Part shown: in pieces, positions 6,618 through 13,891 of the stretch
How positions within the stretch are numbered: the first letter of the stretch is position 1
Layout: each line of letters starts with the position of its first letter
Source of the DNA: a bacterium
Lineage (GTDB): Bacteria; Krumholzibacteriota; Krumholzibacteriia; LZORAL124-64-63
Reading direction: 5' to 3'
Assembly: GCA_024223715.1 (NCBI GenBank)
Contig: JAAEOA010000158.1
Coordinates: 1-41,141 of the forward strand
Length of the DNA stretch: 41,141 nucleotides
The notes under the pieces: model-generated
The model's input: only the letters and a program-made list of their open reading frames with translations
The model's database searches: none
Told to the model about the DNA's origin: nothing
Made by a program: the position numbers and the translations under genes

Positions 6618-9311
6618 ATGCGTTCCATTCTGATTGTCTTTTTCCTCATTTTGCTGGCCATTTCTGCAGTCGCTTCTGAAATGGCACCAATTGAAACCTA
6701 TACTCTGCCCAACGGTCTTACGGTTATCCTTCATCAGGACACGACCCAGCCAATGGTTACGATTAATACCTGGTTCCATGTTGGCTCCAAGGATGAGAAC
6801 GAGGGGCGCACCGGATTCGCCCATCTTTTTGAACACCTAATGTTCATGGGCACAGAACGGGTTCCCGACAACCAGTTTGATATGCAGATGGAACGTGGAG
6901 GCGGGGCCAATAACGCTTCAACCGGAGTGGACCGAACAAACTATTACTCCTGGGGACCACGCTCCCTGTTGCCCACACTTCTTTGGCTGGACGCGGACCG
7001 GCTTGAGGGCCTGAGCAAAGCCATGACACTGGACAAGCTGAACCTGCAGAGAAATGTCGTGCGCAACGAACGGCGCCAGAATGTGGAGAACCAACCCTAC
7101 GGTATTTCCGGGCTGATTCTGCCCAAGGCTCTTTATCCCGACGGGCACCCTTACCAGCATTCCATTATCGGCAGCCATGAAGATCTTGAAGCAGGAACCG
7201 TGGAAGATGTGAAGAACTTCTTTGATACCTACTATGTGCCCGGTAACGCCTCACTGGTAGTCGCTGGTGATTTTGACGTGGACGAGGCCAAGGGCTTGAT
7301 CGCCCGTACTTTCGGGGCTGTGCCCGCCCGCCCGCTTCCTTTACACAAAACCGCACTTCCGGTCCAACTGGAGCGCGAAGTGCGCCGGATGGCCACCGAC
7401 CGGGTGCGTTATCCACGTCTGTACCTGGTTTGGCATTCACCCGCGGGATACCAGGATGGCGACGCTGATATGGATGTCATTTCCACCCTTCTGGCCAGCG
7501 GCAGCACAGGACGACTTTACGAACGTCTGGTACTTAGGGAAAAACTGGCTCAGCGTGTAAGCTGCTACCAATACAGCAAACAGCTGGGTTCCGAATTCCA
7601 CGTGGAAGTTACTGCCTCCGCCGGAGCAGACCTTGAACACATCAAACAGATCATTCTGGAAGAGATAGACGAATTGCGAGAAAAAGGGCCCACCGATGCC
7701 GAAATGACCAGAGTGCAGGCGTCCACTGAATCGGGTTTTCTGCGCAGCAAGGAGAGCCTTCAGCGCCGGGCCGATATGTTGAACGCTTATCGCAAAGCCT
7801 ACGGCGAGGCCAACAGCTTTGACCGTGAACTGGCCCGTCGTCTGGCTCCAACCGCAGCTTCGGTCCAGCACTGGGCTGGCACCGTGTTGGGTGAGGGAAG
7901 AGTCGATCTGCGTATTCTGCCCGAAGGCGAAACAACTGCTGATGTCAGCCTGGACGACCGTCCGGAAAACCTGAGTGACCGTCCCGTTGAAACCAGTTCC
8001 GCCACCCGTCTGGAGTTGAAGAACGGTCAGCCCCTGTACGTGGTCAGTCGACCTGGCAGTGGTCTGTTCAGTGGACAAATTATTATTGATGGCGGCGAGC
8101 GGCTGGTGCCCGCAGAAAAAGCCGGCCTGGGTTCACTGGTGGCCACCATGCTCACCCAGGGCACTGACGACCTCGACGCCGCCGCGTTTGCCGATGCCGT
8201 GGCCACTCTCGGTGGTCAGGTCAGGGCAAACTGTGGCAATAACGCGGTCACCGTCGGGGTTTCGGGCCTGACCTCGCGGCTCGATGAGACTCTTTCCCTG
8301 CTGGGTGACGCATTGATCGACCCGGCACTTACCGCAGATGATTTTTCCCGTGAAAAGGATCAGGCCCTGGCGGCCATTGAATCGCGCACGGAAAATGCCA
8401 ATCGAGTGGCGCAAAATGTATTGCGAGCCTCTCTCTTTGGCCACGATGATCCGCGGGGACGACCCGGTGGTGGTTTCGGTGAAACGGTTGAAAAGCTAAC
8501 TCATGACGACCTGACCGACCTCCTGCCTCGATTGGTTACTCCCGAACGAGCCAGCTATGTCTTTGTGGGAGATTTTACTGCCAGGCAGATCAAATCGGCT
8601 CTGGACAAACATTTGGGTAAATGGAAAGGCGAGGACGATCGGGCCCCGGCCCTTCAACCGCTGACCGCACCCCAGCCCGGTTTCCTTCTGGTCGACAGGC
8701 CGGGAGCTCCCCAGACGATTATCATGCTGGGCCGCCCCGTCCCAGCTCCCAGTGAATCTGATCGGGTAACCCGGGACTGCCTGAACACCCTGTTCGGAGC
8801 CTCTTTCACCAGCCGTCTCAACCAGAACATCCGCGAAGAACACGGGTATTCGTATGGTGCCCGTTCACGGTTTGTGGAAGATTCGGGCCAATGGGTGCTG
8901 ATGTCCTGGTCCGGCGTTCAAACAGCGGTAACCGGCCCAGCCCTGAATGAATTCCGAAAGGAATTTACTGGACTAAATGGCGGCGACGTCACCCACGAGG
9001 AACTTGAGAAGGCAGTGCGAACGGTACGCTTCGACCTCGAAAATGCCGGAGCAACCACCGGAGACATGACCGGACTGGTCGCCGGTTTTGTGGCCAACGG
9101 ACGCCCGGTCGACGCAGTGAAACTTGACCTGAAACAAATTCCAGCGGTGGATCTTCAGACCATTAACGAGGTAGCAGCCTCTGGCCTGTACGCCTGGGAC
9201 GACCTGCTGATCGTATTGGTTGGTGACCGCGAAAAAGTACTGCCCCAACTTAAAGAAGCCGGATTCCCGACCCCGATCATTGTTGACGCCGACGGAAAAC
9301 AGGGCAGTTGA
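6618..9311 (+). CDS. Secreted M16 (insulinase/pitrilysin-family) zinc peptidase, two-module
   Basis: An 897-residue protein with a clean signal peptide (residues 1-20, ending AVAS). The inverted zinc motif HLFEH is at 69-73, and E151 in RNERRQN sits about 78 residues later as the third zinc ligand. The second half repeats the M16 fold without the motif, the usual active/inactive two-module layout of periplasmic bacterial M16 proteases. Late hallmarks include GASFTSRLNQNIREEHGYSYGA, the R/Y substrate-binding motif of the C-terminal module. It probably degrades peptides in the periplasm. GGAGG lies 6 nt upstream of the ATG. It stands alone, flanked by two copies of the yjbQ 3' end, which suggests the gene arrived within an inserted segment. 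Specificity is unknown. Confidence 0.93.
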   Translation: MRSILIVFFLILLAISAVASEMAPIETYTLPNGLTVILHQDTTQPMVTINTWFHVGSKDENEGRTGFAHLFEHLMFMGTERVPDNQFDMQMERGGGANNASTGVDRTNYYSWGPRSLLPTLLWLDADRLEGLSKAMTLDKLNLQRNVVRNERRQNVENQPYGISGLILPKALYPDGHPYQHSIIGSHEDLEAGTVEDVKNFFDTYYVPGNASLVVAGDFDVDEAKGLIARTFGAVPARPLPLHKTALPVQLEREVRRMATDRVRYPRLYLVWHSPAGYQDGDADMDVISTLLASGSTGRLYERLVLREKLAQRVSCYQYSKQLGSEFHVEVTASAGADLEHIKQIILEEIDELREKGPTDAEMTRVQASTESGFLRSKESLQRRADMLNAYRKAYGEANSFDRELARRLAPTAASVQHWAGTVLGEGRVDLRILPEGETTADVSLDDRPENLSDRPVETSSATRLELKNGQPLYVVSRPGSGLFSGQIIIDGGERLVPAEKAGLGSLVATMLTQGTDDLDAAAFADAVATLGGQVRANCGNNAVTVGVSGLTSRLDETLSLLGDALIDPALTADDFSREKDQALAAIESRTENANRVAQNVLRASLFGHDDPRGRPGGGFGETVEKLTHDDLTDLLPRLVTPERASYVFVGDFTARQIKSALDKHLGKWKGEDDRAPALQPLTAPQPGFLLVDRPGAPQTIIMLGRPVPAPSESDRVTRDCLNTLFGASFTSRLNQNIREEHGYSYGARSRFVEDSGQWVLMSWSGVQTAVTGPALNEFRKEFTGLNGGDVTHEELEKAVRTVRFDLENAGATTGDMTGLVAGFVANGRPVDAVKLDLKQIPAVDLQTINEVAASGLYAWDDLLIVLVGDREKVLPQLKEAGFPTPIIVDADGKQGS

Positions 9312-9361
9312 AGTTTTAACGGCCTGTGAAGGTTTTGGAAGGATCATTTGCCAGATTTGTT

Positions 9362-9394
9362 GGGCGCCGGTTTCCCCTGGAATAACCGGTGCCC
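9362..9394. other. Hairpin behind the M16 peptidase gene
   Basis: GGGCGCCGGT (9362-9371) pairs with ACCGGTGCCC (9385-9394) through one G-U pair around a 13-nt loop, 51 nt after the M16 stop. No U-tract follows on either strand, so it may protect an mRNA end rather than terminate on its own. Confidence 0.4.
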
Positions 9395-9422
9395 GATCTG
9401 GGCCGGCAGACCACCGTATCCG

Positions 9423-9498
9423 GCTGGAAACCTGGAAGAAAATTTGGTTTTGTGATTTTGATGGACCAAGGATTCAAATGCCAAGGTCCAAAGACTAA
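9423..9498 (+). pseudogene. Duplicated 3' end of yjbQ (remnant)
   Basis: Bases 9423-9471 match 6188-6236 of yjbQ at 41 of 49 positions, including an uninterrupted 23-base run. In the matching frame the remnant reads RLETWKKIWFCDFDGPR, against QLGTWQKIWFCDFDGPR in yjbQ. Five of seven changed codons are synonymous, so the two copies diverged mostly while under protein-level selection rather than as neutral debris. No upstream yjbQ coding sequence precedes it. It ends at a TAA (9496-9498) next to the stop of the convergent pgaB. It is best read as the displaced end of an original yjbQ or the trace of a second copy. Confidence 0.7.
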
Positions 9499-10547
9499 TT
9501 CGAGTTATCCGGAAAAACCAACTCTAGACGATCAAGAGTCGTCTTGGCAGTCAAAGTAAATCGTCCCACATGTCCCGTACTTTCACCCGGCCCATAAGTA
9601 CTCGGCCGCAAACTCACAGTCCCCCGAAAACCCATAATTTTGCAAATGGAATCCAACTGGCTGTCAGCAAAACCGTAAGGCCAGGACAACCACCGAGGCT
9701 CACGGCCCACGCCAGCTAATATGTCCAGACGGCTGCCTAAAACATCGGCGGCAACTGCCTGCAAATCGCCTTCAAGGGCTGCCTGAGCCAGGTCAGGTTT
9801 ATCCAGTTCCCATTGAAAAACAGAAGACAGGGCCAGACGATTATTATTATCCAAAACCACATCATCTTCAATGGAACTTGAATGCAGGAAAATCGGCTCG
9901 GCACCTTCACTGGTTTTAATTTTGTAGTGCAAATGCCGGGTATGAGAATCGATGATCAGATGAGACGAATCTGACATCTCTTTCAACTGATCCCAAGTGC
10001 AAACATTCAGACTGCTCCAACGGCTGCCCACCATTGCCGTCGGCACAAACAAATGAGCTCGGGCGTTATATTTTTTTAAAAGGGGCCAAGCGTGTTTGTA
10101 AACACTCAGGTCAGCGTCATCAATGGTTAGAACCACGGCTCGTTCAGGCAGCTTCTCGCCAGATTCCAATAAGTCTGCCACCTCACCGAGGGTCATCACC
10201 TGAGTCCCGGTATCCTGAAAATATTTCAAATGACGTTCAAATTCGCCAACGGGGGTGGTCCAGAATTCACGGGAGCCCAGCGCAGGCATTCCAAAAAAAA
10301 CAGAGCCGAGAACTTTTATCATATAAGGAGCATCGAAGGAGCCGCGGAAGTAATGGTAACAAAGCACAGGTACGCCGGGGGTCACTTCGCCCACTTTCAG
10401 GTCTGCCAGTCCCGGCGGGTCCAACTGATAGTCGTGTACGCGGCCGGTGGGTAGAACATCGGGGCCACCGCTGGTGCGAACAACAATAAGTCCGGCTGCC
10501 AGCGATACCAATACCAGAGCTACAACCCAACGCCAAACGTTGCTCAT
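9495..10547 (-). CDS. pgaB: Poly-beta-1,6-GlcNAc N-deacetylase, PgaB/IcaB-like (deacetylase domain only)
   Basis: A 350-residue polysaccharide deacetylase with an N-terminal membrane anchor or uncleaved signal (residues ~5-23). VPVLCYHYF (59-67) opens the NodB domain. The catalytic dyad is in TIDDAD (D143, D144), and the metal histidines are H202 and H207 in SHTRHLH, with the i/i+5 spacing of PgaB. WLSWPYGFAD is the late NodB motif. The usual TFDDG is changed to TIDDA. It lacks the C-terminal glycoside hydrolase domain of E. coli PgaB (672 residues) and so resembles IcaB in architecture. It is the last gene of the pga operon, starting 1 nt after the pgaA stop with AAGGTGA upstream. Expected role: partial deacetylation of PNAG in the periplasm so that it can be exported. 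Confidence 0.85.
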   Translation of the reverse strand: MSNVWRWVVALVLVSLAAGLIVVRTSGGPDVLPTGRVHDYQLDPPGLADLKVGEVTPGVPVLCYHYFRGSFDAPYMIKVLGSVFFGMPALGSREFWTTPVGEFERHLKYFQDTGTQVMTLGEVADLLESGEKLPERAVVLTIDDADLSVYKHAWPLLKKYNARAHLFVPTAMVGSRWSSLNVCTWDQLKEMSDSSHLIIDSHTRHLHYKIKTSEGAEPIFLHSSSIEDDVVLDNNNRLALSSVFQWELDKPDLAQAALEGDLQAVAADVLGSRLDILAGVGREPRWLSWPYGFADSQLDSICKIMGFRGTVSLRPSTYGPGESTGHVGRFTLTAKTTLDRLELVFPDNSN

Positions 10548-10548
10548 T

Positions 10549-12042
10549 TTAGAACATCACCTTCAAATTCAGACCCACAAATTTGCGATTGTAACCACTG
10601 GCACTGCTGAATTTACTGCGGGAATAACCGGCATCCAGCGAGGCCAGGGTTCGGTCGCCAAATCGCCATCCCCAGTGACCGGAGAGACCTCCCACGGTCA
10701 GAGAATCGCTGCCCTGTTCCTGTTCCCGGCCAATGCTGCCGTCAAATTTGAAAATCATTTTGCCGCGACGGGTCTCCAGCATAAGGCGCCAACTGCCGTT
10801 GCGAACCCAATCGGGAGACCAGTAGCCCCCGGGGTAGGACAGGGAATAATCCATATAAGTAAGCTTGGGGCCGGTAATGATTTGCAGCTTGCCTTCACGC
10901 TTCCAATACAAGTGACCTGAACCGGCACGCTTGCTATTGCCGTCACTGTAGTCGGCCAGAATCCCAGAACCACCCAAAGTAAAATGACGGGCAAAACGCC
11001 AGTCGGCCGAGACGCTGGCCTGGTTAAAATCGAGCTGTTTGTCAAAAGCCTGAAAAGTTTCCAGGGCCATGCTGCTACCGCCAAAATCGAGGCGAAGGTT
11101 GGGCAGAGCAATCCAGGTGAGCCACAAATCGCCACCGGGTCGGGTCCATTCCAGTTTTTCGGTGCTGGCATTGGTAATCGGGTGCTTGCTGAAATAATGT
11201 TCCACCCAGCCATATGCATGGAAAGACCATTGGTGATTGATGGATCCCACCAAACCCATTTGAAAGCGGGGGGCCGCAACTTTGGCCTGGTCAGGCATTA
11301 TGAACAGAGCCGCCGAAGGTGCCACCTGCAGTAGCATGTTCCCAAAAACTTCGAAATGACCCTGAGCGGTGGATCGATAAATATCCAGACCATCACTGTC
11401 CCAGCTGGCAGTCTGGTGCAGACCCAAATGAGTGGTGTAGTTGTCCATTACTGTCAGCAGAAAGTCAGAACTCTCTCGGCCAGGGGGACTTTCAGCAGGA
11501 AACTCATCTTCCACCGACCGAACCACAGCGTAGCCTTCGTGCATTTCATTATTCCACAGCAGGCTGCGACCTAAACCCAGGCGTGCTCCTCCATCTGAGC
11601 CATCTTCAGCCACCAGTTCCCGGTACAGGGCCACGGCTTCTTCCTGCCGGCCACTCCAGCTGTAAGCCTGGGCCAAACCCTTACGAATATCACGGTTCAC
11701 TTCGTCAGGGTGAAGGGCAAGGTGTCGGCGGAAATAGAAAATGGCTTTGTCTGCATCTTCACGCCACAGCTTCTGGTAAGCAATTTCCTGAGCCACGGTC
11801 TGGGCCAGGCGTGCGTCATTTGCCAGAGCTTCAAGGTAGTCGGCCACAGCATCGTAATGACGATCATTTTGAGCTTCGCCGCGGGCTTTGGCCACCATTT
11901 CCCAGGCTTTGGGGGTATTGATAACGTTAGTATCCGGTTGAGCGGGTACGGCATCGGCTGCCAATACCACAACAGGCAACAAACCCACCAGCAAAACCAC
12001 ATAAATAACCAATTTAATAACCAAGTCGCGCAAAAACTTCAT
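10549..12042 (-). CDS. pgaA: PNAG outer-membrane export protein, PgaA-like (TPR plus beta-barrel)
   Basis: A 497-residue protein with a signal sequence (hydrophobic stretch ~7-28), about four TPR-like helices at ~40-160 (e.g. KAIFYFRRHLALHPDE, AVALYRELVAEDGSDGGARLGLG), then alternating amphipathic strands to the C-terminus, which ends in an aromatic residue (NLKVMF), as for outer-membrane barrels. E. coli PgaA is about 807 residues; the TPR part is much shorter here. The longer reading frame would begin at 12066, but CAGGGAG is spaced 5 nt from the ATG at 12042 and the hydrophobic signal starts right after it. This start is 2 nt past the pgaC stop. Order and partners make the PNAG exporter assignment strong despite weak sequence conservation in the family. 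Confidence 0.8.
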   Translation of the reverse strand: MKFLRDLVIKLVIYVVLLVGLLPVVVLAADAVPAQPDTNVINTPKAWEMVAKARGEAQNDRHYDAVADYLEALANDARLAQTVAQEIAYQKLWREDADKAIFYFRRHLALHPDEVNRDIRKGLAQAYSWSGRQEEAVALYRELVAEDGSDGGARLGLGRSLLWNNEMHEGYAVVRSVEDEFPAESPPGRESSDFLLTVMDNYTTHLGLHQTASWDSDGLDIYRSTAQGHFEVFGNMLLQVAPSAALFIMPDQAKVAAPRFQMGLVGSINHQWSFHAYGWVEHYFSKHPITNASTEKLEWTRPGGDLWLTWIALPNLRLDFGGSSMALETFQAFDKQLDFNQASVSADWRFARHFTLGGSGILADYSDGNSKRAGSGHLYWKREGKLQIITGPKLTYMDYSLSYPGGYWSPDWVRNGSWRLMLETRRGKMIFKFDGSIGREQEQGSDSLTVGGLSGHWGWRFGDRTLASLDAGYSRSKFSSASGYNRKFVGLNLKVMF

Positions 12043-12044
12043 GA

Positions 12045-13313
12045 CTACTCCCTGATCGGTTTCCAAAGCGTGTATTTGCGCTTCTGACGGTTAACATTCA
12101 GGCCCAAAGGCGTAGTTGTGACGGTGATCAGGGCCATCAATATCCAATAAATCAGGGGATAGAAGACGGCCACCACAAAGTATCTTGGCAGGTCATTGTC
12201 GTATCCCTTGTCCAGCAAAACACCGGTAATCAGCTGGAGGATACAGACAGTTGCAATGAGCATTCCCCAAAAGTTGGGAATGGGTGAAGCGCCAATGGGC
12301 GGATAACCCACCGCGTAACTAATCAACCAGACAGTGGTCAAAATCACATAAATATAAGCCCACACAACAGACATATTGGCTTCAATGAGCACCGGCCAGA
12401 AACGACGATGCTTCCATTGGAGAATTTCTTTCAAATGTCGGGTCAGAACCTGGCTCAGGCCCAGGGCCCACCTTCGGCGTTGTCGCCACAAACCATCCAG
12501 CGACTGGGGTACATTCATCCACATAACGGCCCGTGACTCGTAACGAACATCCCAGTGCCGCAATTGCAAACGCCAGGTCATATCGATGTCTTCGGTGGCC
12601 ATTTCCGGGGAATACAGTCCCACATCAAAAAGGGCGCTGCGACGGAAAATCCCCACCACACCGCTCATGGTCATAATGCGCCCCCAAACCCGTTGAGCGC
12701 GTCTCATCATGGAAATGATGGAGGCAAATTCAATGGCCTGCAGCTTGGACAGGAAGCTCTCTCTATTCACCACGCGGGGGTTACCGGTCACTGCGGCGCA
12801 GCGAGGGAATTTGAAGTGGGGCACCAAGTTGTCCAGAATGTGGACATCGGGCACGGCATCGGCGTCCATTACCAGAATGAGTTCGCCCCGGGTCAGGGGC
12901 ATGGCATCATTCAAAGCAAGGGCTTTGCCTTCATTTATCTTTTTCCGCACCAGACGAATTTTCGGATGACTGAGAAACGGCTCAATTTCCTGAAGAGTCT
13001 TGTCGGTACTGCAGTCGTCAATAACCACAACTTCAAAGTTTGGATAATCGACTTCCAGCACTCCGGCAAGGGTTCGGGCAATGCTGGACTCTTCGTTATA
13101 TGCAGGAATAATGAAGGTTACCAAAGGCTTCTCTTTCAAATCATAAAACAAAGAAAAAGCACCCTCTTTTCCTCCTTCCCGCCGGCGATAAAAAATAAGG
13201 GAAGTAAAGATCCACATGACCGATGAAATGAGCGGGTACCAGGCAAAATAAACCAAAAGGGTTTTGTACCCGATGGAATTCTCAAAATCCACAATTATAC
13301 TGTAGAGATCCAT
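12045..13313 (-). CDS. pgaC: Poly-beta-1,6-N-acetylglucosamine synthase, GT2 family
   Basis: A 422-residue inner-membrane processive glycosyltransferase that polymerises UDP-GlcNAc. Membrane segments lie at ~16-42 and in the last ~120 residues. GT2 motifs appear in order: FIIPAYNEE (67-75), VVVIDDCSTDKT (D100), LVMDADAVPD (D150 and D152), TEDIDMTWRL (E241, D242, the catalytic-base region), and RQRRRW (277-282, the acceptor/processivity motif). An upstream in-frame ATG at 13343 exists, but a near-perfect AAGGAGGT 5 nt before the ATG at 13313 decides the start; it overlaps the pgaD stop as TAATG. In studied systems PgaC works with PgaD and is activated by c-di-GMP; whether that holds here is inference. 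Confidence 0.92.
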   Translation of the reverse strand: MDLYSIIVDFENSIGYKTLLVYFAWYPLISSVMWIFTSLIFYRRREGGKEGAFSLFYDLKEKPLVTFIIPAYNEESSIARTLAGVLEVDYPNFEVVVIDDCSTDKTLQEIEPFLSHPKIRLVRKKINEGKALALNDAMPLTRGELILVMDADAVPDVHILDNLVPHFKFPRCAAVTGNPRVVNRESFLSKLQAIEFASIISMMRRAQRVWGRIMTMSGVVGIFRRSALFDVGLYSPEMATEDIDMTWRLQLRHWDVRYESRAVMWMNVPQSLDGLWRQRRRWALGLSQVLTRHLKEILQWKHRRFWPVLIEANMSVVWAYIYVILTTVWLISYAVGYPPIGASPIPNFWGMLIATVCILQLITGVLLDKGYDNDLPRYFVVAVFYPLIYWILMALITVTTTPLGLNVNRQKRKYTLWKPIRE

Positions 13314-13717
13314 TACAGACCTCCTTGGCCAACGGAATAACACTTTTTACCCAGATACTCATTTTCAGGGTCAGCTGCTTGTTCTTCTTCAGTGGGAGGC
13401 ACCAAATCAATGTCGATAACCGAGGCTGCCTGAAGAACTTCTATATTCGGGCCCTCGATGGGACGACCAATGGTATCGAAATCGAAGGGCTCGGGGACCG
13501 GCGGAGGAGGAGTGCTGCGCCGATTGCGTCTGGCCAGGCGTTTGTTATGGGCCACCCACCACAGGGTCAGTCCGACTCCCACAACAATAACCACCGCCAG
13601 AATCCCAAGGGCCTGAACAGTTTCCTGGCCAATTTCCCGATTGCTCACTACATACCAGTAGTAACCAAAAAGGCACCACATTAGCAGCGAAATCACTACA
13701 TGAAAAACATGTCGCAT
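13313..13717 (-). CDS. pgaD: PgaD-like small inner-membrane subunit of PNAG synthase
   Basis: A 134-residue protein with two membrane helices (about residues 4-24 and 34-56) followed by a basic cluster (HNKRLARRNRR) and a Pro/acidic cytoplasmic tail. Sequence similarity to PgaD is not obvious residue by residue, but size, topology and position directly before pgaC fit. The start is uncertain: the frame extends to a TTG at 13729, whose AAGG is too close, whereas ATG at 13717 has AAGG 13 nt upstream. First gene of the pga operon and divergent from alaS across 174 bp with no clear promoter motif recognised. Confidence 0.68.
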   Translation of the reverse strand: MRHVFHVVISLLMWCLFGYYWYVVSNREIGQETVQALGILAVVIVVGVGLTLWWVAHNKRLARRNRRSTPPPPVPEPFDFDTIGRPIEGPNIEVLQAASVIDIDLVPPTEEEQAADPENEYLGKKCYSVGQGGL

Positions 13718-13891
13718 GGATGGTACCAAACCTTGGGCTCGGCCACTTGGAAATGGCCATTCACCGGGCGAGAGGTTGACCTTACAACCCGCGCCGCTTA
13801 CTTTCCGAAATTGTCTACTGTTGCATTTGCCTCAGATGCTAACCCGGTGTTACCTTGTGTTTTCGGCCGGGATAGGCCCAATTGAAGCAAA

